Shown piece by piece: positions 42,779-53,541 of a stretch of DNA of 64,000 bases. Position 1 is the stretch's first letter. Every line of letters starts with the position of its first letter. Position numbers and translations under genes: made by a program. The notes below the pieces were generated by a model. The model made no database searches. It had not been told where the DNA came from and saw nothing but the letters and a program-made list of their open reading frames with translations. The stretch comes from Bacillus massilinigeriensis (GTDB lineage Bacteria; Bacillota; Bacilli; Bacillales; Cytobacillaceae): positions 2,198,502-2,262,501 of the forward strand of contig NZ_LT630337.1 in the NCBI RefSeq assembly GCF_900117315.1, in the 5' to 3' direction.

Positions 42779-43470
42779 GTAGCATCCTCCTCCAATCTAT
42801 TTTCAAGTGACCGGAGGAAGGTTGTATCACCCTCGATAATTCGCAATGCAATCCACCTTAAGGGATACCTCCCTCCTATTATTTGCTCTAATTTAGGAGT
42901 AAGTTCTGTAATTTTGGCTTCTAATTCATCACTATATTGAATTTTAAGAGGGACTGCTTTAATTTTTCCTTCAATCATTTGATCAAGTGTATCTAGTAAT
43001 TTAGGGATTCCCATTTTTGTATGTGCTGAAATTTTTATAACAGGGACTCCTAATCTTCTCATGATTTTTCCTTCATCAATATAGATGTTCTTCTTTTCCG
43101 CTTCATCTATTAAATTAATACAAATAATTACATTTTCCGTCATTTCAAGTACCTGCAATGCTAAGTTTAAATTTCTTTGCAATGAGGTGGCGTCCAATAC
43201 AACCATCGTAATATTCGGTCTTTCAAATAGGATATACTCCCTAGCCACCTCTTCATCAGGAGATTCTGTTAGTAATGAATAGGTTCCTGGTAAATCAATT
43301 ATTTTATATTCTTTATGTTTATATGAAAAATCTCCCTCGAGTAAATCAACCGTTTTTCCAGCCCAATTTCCTGTATGCTGACGTAAACCTGTAAGTAGAT
43401 TAAATAAAGTACTTTTTCCTGTATTTGGGTTACCGGCTAAGGCTATTCGAAAAGAGCTATTTGCCATCAT
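42766..43470 (-). CDS. feoB: FeoB GTPase half
   Basis: The 234-residue cytosolic protein contains all G motifs: G1 LAGNPNTGKSTLFNLLTGLR, G3 IDLPGTYSL, G4 ICINLIDEAEKK and G5 ISAHTKMG, followed by the helical GDI-like domain ending at residue 234. Full-length FeoB would continue into the permease, here encoded separately. ATG 43470 follows GGGGAGG. It lies between feoA (14-bp overlap) and the permease gene. Confidence 0.9.
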   Translation of the reverse strand: MMANSSFRIALAGNPNTGKSTLFNLLTGLRQHTGNWAGKTVDLLEGDFSYKHKEYKIIDLPGTYSLLTESPDEEVAREYILFERPNITMVVLDATSLQRNLNLALQVLEMTENVIICINLIDEAEKKNIYIDEGKIMRRLGVPVIKISAHTKMGIPKLLDTLDQMIEGKIKAVPLKIQYSDELEAKITELTPKLEQIIGGRYPLRWIALRIIEGDTTFLRSLENRLEEDATCKS

Positions 43471-43714
43471 GAATGACCTCCCCTATGATTTGGCTACTTT
43501 CTTCTTTTCTAAGAGCTATTATTGTATGATTTACATAAAATGCAACTGGATCACCTAGTGGGCTTTTTTGTAAAACCTTTACCTTTACCCCTGTCAAAAA
43601 TCCAAGGTCCATTAATCTTCTTCTCATAAAACCCGTTAATTGAAGACGTTTAATTATTATCTCATCCCCTACCTTTACTTCAGAGAGGTCAACCGTTTTT
43701 GATGATTGCAACAC
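43457..43714 (-). CDS. feoA: FeoA small SH3-like protein
   Basis: GTG 43714 is six bases after AAAGGGGG (85 residues). The SH3-like fold is evident from VKVGDEIIIKRLQLTGFMRR, RLMDLGFLTGVKVKVLQKSP and LGDPVAFYVNHTIIALRKEE. FeoA stimulates FeoB. An ATG farther upstream would add an unconserved tail. The expected Fur box was searched for upstream but no convincing one was seen. Confidence 0.85.
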   Translation of the reverse strand: MLQSSKTVDLSEVKVGDEIIIKRLQLTGFMRRRLMDLGFLTGVKVKVLQKSPLGDPVAFYVNHTIIALRKEESSQIIGEVIHDGK

Positions 43715-43855
43715 ATCATTCCCCCTTTTTTCCTTTATTCCCTTCATTTGACATCGATTATTTTCTTTATGTATATTCTGTTTATCTAAAATGTTTCCTA
43801 TAACCAACTTTATTGTATATAGACATTTTTATTGAATATAGCTATATTTTTTTGC

Positions 43856-43888
43856 TCAAAAAAACAGAGTGGCATGAAACCACTCTGT
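43856..43888 (-). terminator. Terminator of the odhAB operon
   Basis: ACAGAGTGG/CCACTCTGT perfect stem with 7-base loop and seven T on the minus strand. Confidence 0.9.
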
Positions 43889-43903
43889 AACGAACCTTTA
43901 GAA

Positions 43904-45169
43904 TTATGCTTCAAATAATAATGACTCAGGATCCTCAATTAACTCTTTAATTCTAACGAGGAAGGTTACCGCTTCTTTTCCATCAATAATTCGATGATCA
44001 TAAGAAAGGGCTAAATACATCATTGGACGATTTTCCATTCTTTCACCATCGATTGCAACAGGTCGCAGCTGAATTTTATGCATACCCAGTATTCCAACCT
44101 GTGGACCATTTAATATTGGGGTTGATAGTAAGGATCCGAATACACCGCCATTTGTAATAGTAAATGTCCCTCCTTGAAGATCACTTAAAGAAAGCTTATT
44201 TGCTCGAGCCTTATTAGCAAACTCCATAATATCTCGCTCAATCTCTGCGAAATTTTTTCTGTCAGCATCCCTTACGACGGGAACGACCAATCCTTCATCG
44301 GTAGAAACGGCAATTCCTATGTCATAATACTTTTTCAAAAGGATTTCATTCCCTTGAATTTCTGCGTTCAATAATGGCGATTTCTTAAGTGCCGCAACAA
44401 CGGCCTTAGTGAAAAAAGACATAAAGCCAAGTTTTACATCATTTTCCTCTAAGAACTTATCCTTACGTCGCTTACGCAAATTCATAACATTGGTCATGTC
44501 AACCTCATTAAAGGTCGTTAACATGGCAGTTGTTTGCTTGACTTCCAATAATCGATTTGCGATTGTTTGGCGTCGCCGAGTTAATCGAATTCTTTCAACA
44601 GGCTTACTGCTTTCATTTGATTTATCTATTGTTTTTTCTACATTCCTTTTCTCCTTAGGAGCCTCTGTAGCCTTAGTCTTTACTGCTTGATAGGCAGCGA
44701 CATCCTGTGCGCGAATTCGGCCAAATGGATCAATGGTCGGCACATTTGTAAGATTAATGCCTTTTTCCCGAGCTAATTTACGTGCTGCTGGTGAGGCGAT
44801 TGGGCGATCAATCTTTGTTAGGTTATCCTCTTCAGATTCAGGTTGCTCATTTTGAACATGTACTGTTTCCTCCACTATTGCCTGATTGACTTGTTCCGTT
44901 TGTGAAGGAGCTATACTTGCTGGTGATTCCTCCTTCCCTTCACCAACGATGGCGATTGCTTCTCCTACCTTTACTGTATCTCCTTCTTGAAATTTTACTT
45001 CTTGTAAAACTCCACTGTATTCTGAAATAATTTCAACGTTTACCTTATCAGTTTCTAATTCAACAATGTAATCTCCCTTAGCAATAACATCCCCAGGTTT
45101 TTTTAACCATTTTGCAATGGTCCCTTCACTGATTGATTCAGCTAATTCTGGAACGACGATTTCCGCCAT
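43904..45169 (-). CDS. odhB: 2-oxoglutarate dehydrogenase E2, dihydrolipoyl succinyltransferase
   Basis: The 421-residue protein has an N-terminal lipoyl domain with the modified Lys in [12 protein letters not shown], an E3/E1-binding domain ([20 protein letters not shown]) between flexible linkers, and the catalytic domain with [17 protein letters not shown] (His/Asp). It transfers the succinyl group to CoA in the TCA cycle. The ATG follows GGGAGG two bases after the odhA stop, so the two are one operon; E3 is encoded elsewhere. Confidence 0.96.
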   Translation of the reverse strand: MAEIVVPELAESISEGTIAKWLKKPGDVIAKGDYIVELETDKVNVEIISEYSGVLQEVKFQEGDTVKVGEAIAIVGEGKEESPASIAPSQTEQVNQAIVEETVHVQNEQPESEEDNLTKIDRPIASPAARKLAREKGINLTNVPTIDPFGRIRAQDVAAYQAVKTKATEAPKEKRNVEKTIDKSNESSKPVERIRLTRRRQTIANRLLEVKQTTAMLTTFNEVDMTNVMNLRKRRKDKFLEENDVKLGFMSFFTKAVVAALKKSPLLNAEIQGNEILLKKYYDIGIAVSTDEGLVVPVVRDADRKNFAEIERDIMEFANKARANKLSLSDLQGGTFTITNGGVFGSLLSTPILNGPQVGILGMHKIQLRPVAIDGERMENRPMMYLALSYDHRIIDGKEAVTFLVRIKELIEDPESLLFEA

Positions 45170-45170
45170 C

Positions 45171-48023
45171 TTAATTTCCTCCCTCTTCCTTTCGGGTAAA
45201 TACTTTCTCTATTATTCTTGCTTGTTCTTTTTTATGGATATTTGGATCACCTTCTGCAGGGCTGGAGCGACGTCGTCTACCAATGTAATTCACTTCAATT
45301 TCTTCCCCTGCAATATGCTTTAGACGAGGTTCAACAAAATTCCAAGCCCCCATGTTCTTAGGTTCCTCTTGAATCCATACAAATTCTTTTACATTTGGAT
45401 AGAGAGAAACAATTTTTTGAATGACTTCAAATGGGAAGGGATAAATTTGCTCCACACGTAAAATATGAATCCAATCCAGTGTCTCTTTATCCTTATTCAT
45501 TTTTTCCTCGAGCTCAATCATGATTTTTCCAGAACCAAATACGATTCTTTCCACCTTCTCAGGATGATTTCCTAAACCTTTTTGTTCTAAAATTGTCCGG
45601 AATTTCCCTTCAGAAAGATCTTCTGGGCTTGATGAGACAAGTGGATTTCGTAATAAGCTTTTTGGCGACATTAAGACTAATGGACGAACCTCTTCACGAC
45701 CTAATATTGCTGCTTGTCTTCTTAATATATGGAAATATTGAGCCGCGGACGTTAAATTTGCCACAGTCCAGTTATTTTCAGCGGCTAACGTCAAGAAACG
45801 TTCCATTCTTCCACTGGAATGCTCTGGACCTTGACCCTCATAACCATGTGGTAGAAGCATAACAAGGCCTGACTTTTGTCCCCACTTTGCACGACCGGCA
45901 GAAATGAATTGGTCAAACATGACCTGTGCCGCATTCGCGAAATCTCCATATTGCGCCTCCCAAAGAACTAAGGTTTCAGGAGCAAACACATTATAACCAT
46001 ATTCAAATCCTAAAACAGAGCCTTCTGATAATGGGCTATTATAAATCGCAAACGATGCCTTTGCAGTGGATAGAGTGTGTAAAGGTGAGAACTTTTTACC
46101 TGTCATATAATCATGTAGTACTAGATTTCTTTGTGCAAAGGTTCCACGTTCAGAATCCTGACCAGTGAGTCGAACTGGTGTACCTTCAGAAATAATAGAC
46201 GCAAATGCTAACGATTCTGCTAGTCCCCAATCTATCTTTCCATTCGCTTCTAAGGCATCTCTTCGTCGATTTAATATTTTTTCTAGCTTACTATAAACCT
46301 GGAAGTTTTTCGGCCAATTTAATAATTCCTGATTAAACTTTACTAATTGATTGAAATCCACCGCAGTATTTACTTTTGGAATCCCCTTTTCAACCGTTAC
46401 CGGTGGATTCATTTCCGTTAGCTCCATTCTTTTTTCAGGTACTTTATCATAAGCCTCCTTTAGCTTGGATTGAATGGATTCATCAATTTCCTTTGACTTA
46501 TCCTCTGAAAGCACTCCTAGCTTCTTTAGCTTTATTTCATATAACTCTTTAACTCTAGGATGTTGATGGATCAAATTATACATAACCGGATTGGTATTCA
46601 TTGGCTCATCCATTTCATTATGTCCGTATCGCCGGTATCCCACTAAATCTATTAAAATATCTTTGTGAAACTGCGCGCGGTACTCCCAGGCCAGCTGCCC
46701 GACTAAAAGACATGCCTCTGGGTCATCTGCATTAACATGGATGATTGGAATTTCATAACCTTTAGCTAAATCACTGGAATAACGTGTTGACCTTGAGTCA
46801 CGATATTCAGTTGTAAAACCAATCTTATTGTTTGCGATAATATGAATGGTTCCACCAGTACGATAGCCTTTTAATTGGCCTAAATTTAATGTTTCAGCAA
46901 CAATCCCTTGTCCTGGAAATGCTGCGTCACCATGAATTAATATAGCTAATGCCGAATTTACATCCTCTTTTGCATATCCCTTTTCCGTTCGACTATCCTG
47001 TGCTGCTCTAGTAAATCCTTCTACGACAGCACCGGCGAATTCTAAGTGGCTTGGATTATTTGCAAGTGTTAGACGAGCCTTTGTTGTATTTTCCTTTTTA
47101 ATATGGCGATCGATTCCTAAATGATACTTGACATCTCCAGTCCAACCAAAGTTTATCCCAATAGAACCTTCAGAAGGAACAAGCTCCTTATTTGGTGCAT
47201 GTTGGAATTCAGCAAAAATCATTTCATAAGGCTTTCCGAGTACATGAGCTAATACATTTAATCTACCTCTATGAGCCATTCCAATATTTATGGCTTTAGT
47301 ACCCTCTTGAACAGATTCAGATATGATTTCGTCTAAAATTGGTACAAGTGTATCCAATCCTTCAATGGAAAAACGCTTTTGACCAACATATGTTTTATGA
47401 AGAAACCTTTCAAAAGAATCAACTTCAGTTAATCGTTTATACACCCTTAATCTTTCTTCGTTCGAAAGCCTTGGAAGTAAGCTGCCACTTTCAACCTTTT
47501 GCCTTAACCATAATTTTTCCCGAACATCATGAACATGATGAAACTCAAATGCAATTGTGCCTGTGTATACACTTTTTAGATACTGTATAGCTTCGTAACC
47601 GTTTTGAATATAAGAGGGTGCGTCCATACAAATAAAACTTGCAGGAATCTTTTCCAAATCCTCTTTATTTAGGTCATATGAAGCCATATCAATTAATTCA
47701 TCATTTCTTTCATGGTCATTCAGTGGATAAATATTTGCCGCTAAATGTCCAAATGACCGAATTCGGTCAGAAAGATGAACAGCATTCAAGAATTTATTCA
47801 TCGTTTGAAGTGAAGGCTGTGACTTCTCTTCAATGGGTGATGCGGAATCTACTGGAGGAGCAGGAATATGTGGCGGTCCCCATTCATCAAAATACTTCCG
47901 CATTTCTGGATCAACAGAAGCAGGATCAACAACAAACATTTCATATTGCTCAATAACATAGCCAAGATTTGGTCCAAGGAACCCTTGCCAACCAGGAACC
48001 TCACCAGTTTTAGGCTTTCCCAT
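45171..48023 (-). CDS. odhA: 2-oxoglutarate dehydrogenase E1
   Basis: The 950-residue thiamine-diphosphate enzyme decarboxylates 2-oxoglutarate and succinylates lipoyl-OdhB. Characteristic blocks are the N-terminal helix [20 protein letters not shown] (E2 binding), [40 protein letters not shown] (ThDP-binding GDG-like motif), [20 protein letters not shown] and [23 protein letters not shown] 48023 follows TTGGGGG; in-frame codons upstream lack a site. B. subtilis OdhA is 944 residues. Confidence 0.96.
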   Translation of the reverse strand: MGKPKTGEVPGWQGFLGPNLGYVIEQYEMFVVDPASVDPEMRKYFDEWGPPHIPAPPVDSASPIEEKSQPSLQTMNKFLNAVHLSDRIRSFGHLAANIYPLNDHERNDELIDMASYDLNKEDLEKIPASFICMDAPSYIQNGYEAIQYLKSVYTGTIAFEFHHVHDVREKLWLRQKVESGSLLPRLSNEERLRVYKRLTEVDSFERFLHKTYVGQKRFSIEGLDTLVPILDEIISESVQEGTKAINIGMAHRGRLNVLAHVLGKPYEMIFAEFQHAPNKELVPSEGSIGINFGWTGDVKYHLGIDRHIKKENTTKARLTLANNPSHLEFAGAVVEGFTRAAQDSRTEKGYAKEDVNSALAILIHGDAAFPGQGIVAETLNLGQLKGYRTGGTIHIIANNKIGFTTEYRDSRSTRYSSDLAKGYEIPIIHVNADDPEACLLVGQLAWEYRAQFHKDILIDLVGYRRYGHNEMDEPMNTNPVMYNLIHQHPRVKELYEIKLKKLGVLSEDKSKEIDESIQSKLKEAYDKVPEKRMELTEMNPPVTVEKGIPKVNTAVDFNQLVKFNQELLNWPKNFQVYSKLEKILNRRRDALEANGKIDWGLAESLAFASIISEGTPVRLTGQDSERGTFAQRNLVLHDYMTGKKFSPLHTLSTAKASFAIYNSPLSEGSVLGFEYGYNVFAPETLVLWEAQYGDFANAAQVMFDQFISAGRAKWGQKSGLVMLLPHGYEGQGPEHSSGRMERFLTLAAENNWTVANLTSAAQYFHILRRQAAILGREEVRPLVLMSPKSLLRNPLVSSSPEDLSEGKFRTILEQKGLGNHPEKVERIVFGSGKIMIELEEKMNKDKETLDWIHILRVEQIYPFPFEVIQKIVSLYPNVKEFVWIQEEPKNMGAWNFVEPRLKHIAGEEIEVNYIGRRRRSSPAEGDPNIHKKEQARIIEKVFTRKEEGGN

Positions 48024-48138
48024 GAAAAATACCCCCAAAATCTTATCTTTCAATATTATTTTTATTAACAAGTTTTATATCTGAAAAAACAACTATGCTA
48101 TTAATTGCGAAAAATTGAATAGTAAAATTTTTCAGAGT

Positions 48139-48186
48139 ATAAAACGTTTCCAATGTCATTTTAACATGTTAATTAACGTTCCACAA
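48139..48186 (-). promoter_or_regulatory. odhAB promoter with weak cre-like site
   Basis: On the minus strand TTGTGG (48186-48181) and TAAAAT (48163-48158) are 17 bases apart. Just downstream TGGAAACGTTTTAT (48152-48139) resembles a CcpA cre site but misses three conserved positions. The other gene-free sequence from 48024 to 48310 shows nothing more. Confidence 0.4.
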
Positions 48187-48310
48187 AAGTTTTACTCACA
48201 TTTATAGTGAAAACTTTGATTTTTATATGGAAATAATTTCTTATACTGATAAACTTTCTTAAAAAATATTTTAATCGCATTCTTTGATTCTAATTATTAT
48301 TTTAAATGCA

Positions 48311-48334
48311 CAAAAAAAGCCGGAATCCCGGCTT
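48311..48334 (-). terminator. Terminator of the 79-residue protein gene
   Basis: AAGCCGG/CCGGCTT stem with a 4-base loop and seven T on the minus strand; overlaps the stop codon. Confidence 0.85.
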
Positions 48335-48572
48335 ACAATAAATCTATGATATGAACATAATGATCTTTTGGAGAATGAGGATAGTTTCTTTTTTCATGCA
48401 AATTTATTTTTGTCGTTTCCTTTGAAGATATTGGAGAATCCACATGTCCACACGTCGAGCTTTTCTGTAACACGTTTCCAACCACAATAAACTCTATTCC
48501 ATCCTCAGGTGTATAAGTGAAATTTTCATCGTTGATGGAATAGCGATGATGACAATTATTAAATTCTTGCAT
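48333..48572 (-). CDS. Protein of unknown function, His/Cys-containing
   Basis: The 79-residue protein (MQEFNNCHHRYSINDENFTY, then IEFIVVGNVLQKSSTCGHVD) begins ten or so bases after TTGGAGGGA. It contains a CHH and a CGH group that could bind metal, and ends HYVHIIDLL. I do not recognise it. It is a single-gene transcript between odhA and the spore gene sspH. Confidence 0.6.
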   Translation of the reverse strand: MQEFNNCHHRYSINDENFTYTPEDGIEFIVVGNVLQKSSTCGHVDSPISSKETTKINLHEKRNYPHSPKDHYVHIIDLL

Positions 48573-48755
48573 ACCTTTATTCCCTCCAATATTTATCCCT
48601 ATTACTATTATATCGATTTTATTTTATTATTGGATGGTAATTATTAGAATCTTTTGAAAAAAATTTGTCTAATCTCTTCTTGTTTTTTTATTATGTATAA
48701 AAAATGGAAAAATAGATAAATTATGATTGATATCAGTTTAGGAGGAATGACGAAA

Positions 48756-48938
48756 GTGAACGTTGGACGAGCAAAAGAAATCTTGATGAGTGCGGATATG
48801 CATGCTGTTTCCTATGAGGGAACCCCAGTTATCATACAAAACGTCGATGAAACAACGAAAATGGCAAGAATATATTATAAAACAAATCCTTCTGAGGAAA
48901 GGGATGTTCCTGTTTTAAATCTAATTGAAGAAATATAG
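48756..48938 (+). CDS. sspH: Small acid-soluble spore protein H
   Basis: GTG 48756 lies ten bases after AGGAGG and gives 60 residues beginning MNVGRAKEILMSADMHAVSY and containing EGTPVIIQNVDETTKMARIY and VPVLNLIEEI, the SspH pattern of length 59-60. An in-frame ATG 33 bp upstream contains the ribosome site. SspH is a minor SASP made in the forespore. Confidence 0.88.
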   Translation: MNVGRAKEILMSADMHAVSYEGTPVIIQNVDETTKMARIYYKTNPSEERDVPVLNLIEEI

Positions 48939-49059
48939 CCAAGTATTATGGACCATTTATGATTCATTTTAGCTCTCATAATAAAAAGAATATTCTAAAA
49001 AGACATTGACATATAATACTTTCCTATAGTAAAGTGTAGTAAATTCATAATAACAATTT

Positions 49060-49232
49060 CTTATCAAGAGAGGTTGAGGGTCTGGCCCTATGATGCCTCA
49101 GCAACCATCAAAGCGTCCATATTTTGCTTTGAAAAGGTGCTAATTCCAGCAAGTTTTGTGAAAAACTTGACAGATAAGAAGAACGGCTAACGATTGATTA
49201 TTAAAGTCTTCTTCTTATAGAAGACTTTTTTT
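49060..49232 (+). promoter_or_regulatory. SAM-I riboswitch (S box) with terminator
   Basis: CTTATCAAGAGAGG, GAGGGTCTGGCCC, ATGATGCCTCAGCAACC, AAGGTGCTAATTCCAGCAAG and ACAGATAAGAAG are the S-box core in order. A terminator stem AAGTCTTCT/AGAAGACTT with a T-run (49204-49232) follows. SAM binding stops transcription of the methionine operon. A TTGACA at 49006 marks the probable promoter. Confidence 0.95.
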
Positions 49233-49376
49233 ATTTGTCGATATACGGGTTAAATATCCCACTTCTTATCTTTATCAAACAGAAGATATCAGCTTTAGGT
49301 CAATATGCTTACAACAAATCAGTATCTGTTTGATTAATATCTTTTACTTATTTGAAATATTTAGGAGTGATGGTTA

Positions 49377-50489
49377 ATGGTAGGAATTCAAACGAAGCTT
49401 GCACAAATTGGAAATCGAAGTGAAAAGGCCACAGGAGCAGTTAATCCCCCTGTTTATTTTTCAACGGCCTTCCGTCATGAAGGAATTGGACAATCAACTG
49501 GATATGACTATACAAGAACGGGAAATCCTACAAGGGAAATTCTTGAAAAGGCTATCGCTGATCTTGAGGAAGGTGAACAAGGCTATGCCTGTAGCTCCGG
49601 TATGGCCGCTATTTTGACTATTCTCTCCCTTTTTCAATCAGGAGATGAATGGATTGTCTCTAAGGATTTATATGGCGGTACATACCGTATTCTTGAACAA
49701 GGTTTTAAAAAATGGGGGCTTTCCTCCAAATACGTAAATACGAGTTTCATAGAAAATATTGAAAAAGAAATTACCTCGAATACAAAGGCGATTTTTCTCG
49801 AAACGCCGACTAATCCCCTAATGGAGCAAACGGATATCACAAAGGTTGCAACAATTGCAAAGGAACATAACATCCTATTAATTGTTGATAATACCTTCTA
49901 TACTCCGATCTTACAAAAACCTATTCCTCAAGGCGCAGATATTGTGATTCATAGTGCAACCAAGTATTTAGGCGGGCATAATGATGTTCTTGCTGGGTTA
50001 ATTGTTGCACAAGGAAAGGAACTTTGTGATTCTATTGCCCTTCATCATAATGCTAACGGTGCCGTATTAAGCCCATTTGATTCCTGGCTTCTAATTCGAG
50101 GGATGAAGACCCTCGCCTTACGAATGGCAAAGCATGAGGAAAATGCGAAAAATATCGTTCAATTCCTAACCGAGCACGATGCCGTTACAGATGTTCTTTA
50201 TCCAGGTAATGGTGGAATGCTATCTTTTCGAATAAAAAAGGAGGCTTGGGTTAACCCTTTTCTCCAAAATCTTTCCCTTATTACATTTGCTGAAAGCTTA
50301 GGTGGAGTTGAAAGCTTCATCACTTATCCAGCAACACAAACACATGCTGACATCCCTGAGGATATTCGGATTGAAACGGGTGTGGATAACCGATTGTTAC
50401 GTTTTTCAGTAGGTATTGAGGATGCGAAAGACTTAATCAAAGACTTAGAACAAGCTTTTGCTAAGGTAAGTCAGGAGGTTGCATTATGA
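49377..50489 (+). CDS. metI: Cystathionine gamma-synthase / O-acetylhomoserine thiolyase
   Basis: The 370-residue PLP enzyme has YDYTRTGNPTREILEKAIAD, YACSSGMAAILTILSLFQSG, the schiff-base Lys in HSATKYLGGHNDVLAGL and FAESLGGVESFITYPATQTH. It joins an activated homoserine ester with cysteine or sulfide. ATG follows GGAGTGA. First gene of the S-box operon; its stop overlaps the metC start (ATGA). Confidence 0.93.
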   Translation: MVGIQTKLAQIGNRSEKATGAVNPPVYFSTAFRHEGIGQSTGYDYTRTGNPTREILEKAIADLEEGEQGYACSSGMAAILTILSLFQSGDEWIVSKDLYGGTYRILEQGFKKWGLSSKYVNTSFIENIEKEITSNTKAIFLETPTNPLMEQTDITKVATIAKEHNILLIVDNTFYTPILQKPIPQGADIVIHSATKYLGGHNDVLAGLIVAQGKELCDSIALHHNANGAVLSPFDSWLLIRGMKTLALRMAKHEENAKNIVQFLTEHDAVTDVLYPGNGGMLSFRIKKEAWVNPFLQNLSLITFAESLGGVESFITYPATQTHADIPEDIRIETGVDNRLLRFSVGIEDAKDLIKDLEQAFAKVSQEVAL

Positions 50490-51679
50490 TTGAAAATGAC
50501 TATTACAGTTTTGATACAAGGCTATTGCACAATCGACATAAATTTGACCCATCGAATGGGGCAGTAAGCGTTCCGATTCAACATGCCTCTACCTTTCATC
50601 AATCAGATATTGATCAATTTGGGAAATATGATTATAGCAGAAGCTTAAACCCCACTCGAGAGGCTTTAGAGGATGTTATTGCAGAATTAGAGGACGGTAC
50701 AAGAGGCTTTGCCTTTTCCTCAGGTATGGCTGCCATCTCTACCGCCTTCCTCCTCCTTTCTCAAGGGGACCATGTCGTAATAACAGAGGATGTATATGGT
50801 GGTACGTACCGGATGGTGACACAAGTATTAACTCGGTTTGGGATTGAACATACCTTTGTGGATATGACGAATTTAGATGAAGTTCAAAAAGCAATTCAGC
50901 CTAATACTAAGGTTATTTATGTCGAAACACCTTCCAACCCATTACTAAAGGTGACGGATATAAAGTCAATCAGTCAAATGGCCAAAAAACACGGTGCCTT
51001 TACCTTTGTTGATAATACCTTTTTAACCCCAGCATTACAGAAGCCTCTAAACCTTGGGGCAGATGTTGTACTGCACAGTGCTACAAAGTTTTTGTCTGGT
51101 CACAGTGATGTCGTTGCAGGACTAGCTGTTGTAAAGGATGAAGAATTGGCCTCAAGGCTTGGAGCACTGCAAAATGCCTTTGGTGCTGTTCTTGGGGTTC
51201 AGGATTGCTGGCTTGTCCTGCGCGGAATAAAAACACTTTCTGTAAGGCTACAACAATCGAGCTTAGGAGCGTTAAAAATCGCAAATTTCTTAAATGAACA
51301 TCCTTTAGTTAAGAACGTGTATTACCCAGGGCTCGAAACACATCCACATTATGATCTTCAACACAAACAGGCGAAAAATGCAGGTGCTGTACTTTCCTTT
51401 GAATTAGAGTCAGAGGATTCACTCCGAGCATTCGTTAAAAATGTGAGCATCCCAGTGTTTGCTGTTAGCCTTGGTGCTGTGGAGTCGATTTTATCATATC
51501 CTGCAAAGATGTCACATGCAGCAATGCCTGAAGATGAACGTTTATCTCGTGGAATTTCAAATAGCCTACTTCGTCTTTCAGTTGGGTTAGAAAATATTGA
51601 TGATCTTATTGTTGATTTTTCAAGAGCATTGGATAAAGCCTCCCCGTCAGCTTTGATTACAAGGGGGACAACAAAATGA
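50486..51679 (+). CDS. metC: Cystathionine beta-lyase
   Basis: The 397-residue PLP enzyme has FGKYDYSRSLNPTREALEDV, FAFSSGMAAISTAFLLLSQG, the PLP Lys in HSATKFLSGHSDVVAGLAVV and SLGAVESILSYPAKMSHAAM. It cleaves cystathionine to homocysteine, pyruvate and ammonia. The sequence is a clear paralogue of MetI. Overlaps of 4 bp at both ends show tight coupling. Confidence 0.93.
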   Translation: MIENDYYSFDTRLLHNRHKFDPSNGAVSVPIQHASTFHQSDIDQFGKYDYSRSLNPTREALEDVIAELEDGTRGFAFSSGMAAISTAFLLLSQGDHVVITEDVYGGTYRMVTQVLTRFGIEHTFVDMTNLDEVQKAIQPNTKVIYVETPSNPLLKVTDIKSISQMAKKHGAFTFVDNTFLTPALQKPLNLGADVVLHSATKFLSGHSDVVAGLAVVKDEELASRLGALQNAFGAVLGVQDCWLVLRGIKTLSVRLQQSSLGALKIANFLNEHPLVKNVYYPGLETHPHYDLQHKQAKNAGAVLSFELESEDSLRAFVKNVSIPVFAVSLGAVESILSYPAKMSHAAMPEDERLSRGISNSLLRLSVGLENIDDLIVDFSRALDKASPSALITRGTTK

Positions 51680-53541
51680 GTTTTCTTCAAGAAATGGAAA
51701 AAAGAATTTTAATTGCGGACGGGGCTATGGGAACCCTTCTATATTCTTATGGAACTGATAGCTGTTATGAAGAGCTTAATCTCTCACACCCGGAAGAAAT
51801 TATTAAGATTCATCAGGCCTATATTGATGCAGGTGCTGATGTTATTCAAACGAACACCTATGCAGCCAATTATTTAAAGCTACAAAGATATGGATTAGAG
51901 GATCAAGTCAAAGAAATTAACAGTATGGCCGTAAGAAATGCCAAAAAAGCGGCGACTGATAGAACCTATATTCTTGGAACCATCGGTGGAAATCGGGGAA
52001 TTAAGCCGAATTCTATTCCTATTGAGGAAATAAAAAGAAGCTTCCGTGAGCAGCTTTATTGTCTGCTTTTAGAAGGAATTGATGGGATTTTACTCGAAAC
52101 CTATTATGATATGAATGAAATGGAAACAGTTTTAGAGATTGCAAGAAAAGAAACCAATCTGCCTATTGTTGCTCAAGTCTCCATGCAGGAGGTAGGTTTT
52201 TTACAGGATCAGACTCCCATTAATGAAGCATTAAAAAGGCTTGATGGATTAGGTGCTGACGTGGTTGGAATCAACTGTCGTCTCGGTCCCCATCAGATGA
52301 TAATCGCCTTAGAAGAAGTGGAACTACCTAAGCATGCTTTTCTATCAAGCTATCCAAATGCTAGTTTACCAGCCTATACAGATGGGAAATTCCATTATAA
52401 AGGAGATGCTGAATACTTCCGAAAATCTGCCCATGCATTCAGAAATCAAGGAATTCGTCTTTTAGGCGGCTGCTGTGGAACGACACCAGAGCATATCCAT
52501 GCATTTGCAAGTGAACTAAAAAATGTAACACCAATCACAGAGAAACAAATTAAAGTTAAAAAGAGTCCGATTCTCATAGAACCATTAGCACCAATCAGAG
52601 ATGTACCCCCTCTACAGGAGATTGTAAAGGAAAGGCCTTCGGTAATTGTAGAGCTGGACCCACCGAAAAAGTTGAATACGGACCGTTTTTTCCAAGGGAC
52701 AAAGGCATTAAAGGAAGTAGGAATTGATGCAATAACTCTTGCAGACAATTCCCTCGCCTCCCCTAGGATTTCAAACGAAGCTCTTGGATATTTAGTAAAA
52801 GAACAAATTAATCTTCGTCCTCTCATTCACATTACGTGTCGAGACAGAAATATTATTGGATTGCAATCCCATTTGATGGGGCTTCATACTCTTGGATTAC
52901 ACGATGTTCTTGCCATTACAGGCGACCCTGCAAGAGTTGGTGATTTGCCAGGCGCTTCTTCAGTGTATGATGTATCTTCTTTTGAATTAATTGGAATGAT
53001 TAAGCAATTTAATGAAGGTCTTTCCTTAACAGGGAAGGATTTAGGTCAAAAAGGAGCTTTTTCTATTGCGGCGGCATTTAACCCGAATGTCAAGTCCATT
53101 GAAAAAGCCGTTCAAAGAATGGAAAAGAAAATCAAGTTTGGTGCAGATTATTTTATCACCCAACCAATTTACTCTGAAGAAAAATTAGTGGAAGTATATG
53201 AGGCAACACGACATATTGAAGCACCTATCTATATTGGTTTTATGCCATTGACTGGCAGCAACAACGCCGAATTTCTTCACAATGAGGTTCCCGGCATTAA
53301 GATTGACCAATCTATTCGAGATCAAATGTTTGAATTAAAACATGACCCAATCGCTTCTGAAAAAGAAGGGATTGCCATTACAAAATACTTAATGGAAGCA
53401 GCGGCTGACCTATTTAATGGAATCTATTTAATCACACCATTTATGAGGTATCATATGACTGTCGAGCTTGCAAACCATGCCCGTACGTACAACACCGAGC
53501 TTCAAAGGAGGAAACAACATGCAAAAACCATCACTAACTGA
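51676..53541 (+). CDS. yitJ: Bifunctional homocysteine S-methyltransferase / methylenetetrahydrofolate reductase
   Basis: The 621-residue protein fuses an N-terminal homocysteine methyltransferase domain (LIADGAMGTLLYSYG, NCRLGP and GGCCGTTPEHIH, the zinc Cys residues) with a C-terminal MTHFR domain (VIVELDPPKKLNTDRFFQG, VLAITGDPARVGDLPGASSV, FGADYFITQPIYSEEKLVEV). It supplies methyl-THF for MetH, and its N-domain may itself methylate homocysteine from another donor. B. subtilis YitJ has the same fusion and is also an S-box gene. Confidence 0.93.
   Translation: MSFLQEMEKRILIADGAMGTLLYSYGTDSCYEELNLSHPEEIIKIHQAYIDAGADVIQTNTYAANYLKLQRYGLEDQVKEINSMAVRNAKKAATDRTYILGTIGGNRGIKPNSIPIEEIKRSFREQLYCLLLEGIDGILLETYYDMNEMETVLEIARKETNLPIVAQVSMQEVGFLQDQTPINEALKRLDGLGADVVGINCRLGPHQMIIALEEVELPKHAFLSSYPNASLPAYTDGKFHYKGDAEYFRKSAHAFRNQGIRLLGGCCGTTPEHIHAFASELKNVTPITEKQIKVKKSPILIEPLAPIRDVPPLQEIVKERPSVIVELDPPKKLNTDRFFQGTKALKEVGIDAITLADNSLASPRISNEALGYLVKEQINLRPLIHITCRDRNIIGLQSHLMGLHTLGLHDVLAITGDPARVGDLPGASSVYDVSSFELIGMIKQFNEGLSLTGKDLGQKGAFSIAAAFNPNVKSIEKAVQRMEKKIKFGADYFITQPIYSEEKLVEVYEATRHIEAPIYIGFMPLTGSNNAEFLHNEVPGIKIDQSIRDQMFELKHDPIASEKEGIAITKYLMEAAADLFNGIYLITPFMRYHMTVELANHARTYNTELQRRKQHAKTITN

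Noticed and set aside
43715-43855. Fur box upstream of feoA
   Set aside because: AT-rich sequence with partial GATTATTTTC-like matches, but no 7-1-7 inverted repeat close to the consensus.
48139-48152. Firm CcpA cre site at odhAB
   Set aside because: Three conserved positions deviate; kept only as a weak candidate within the promoter entry.
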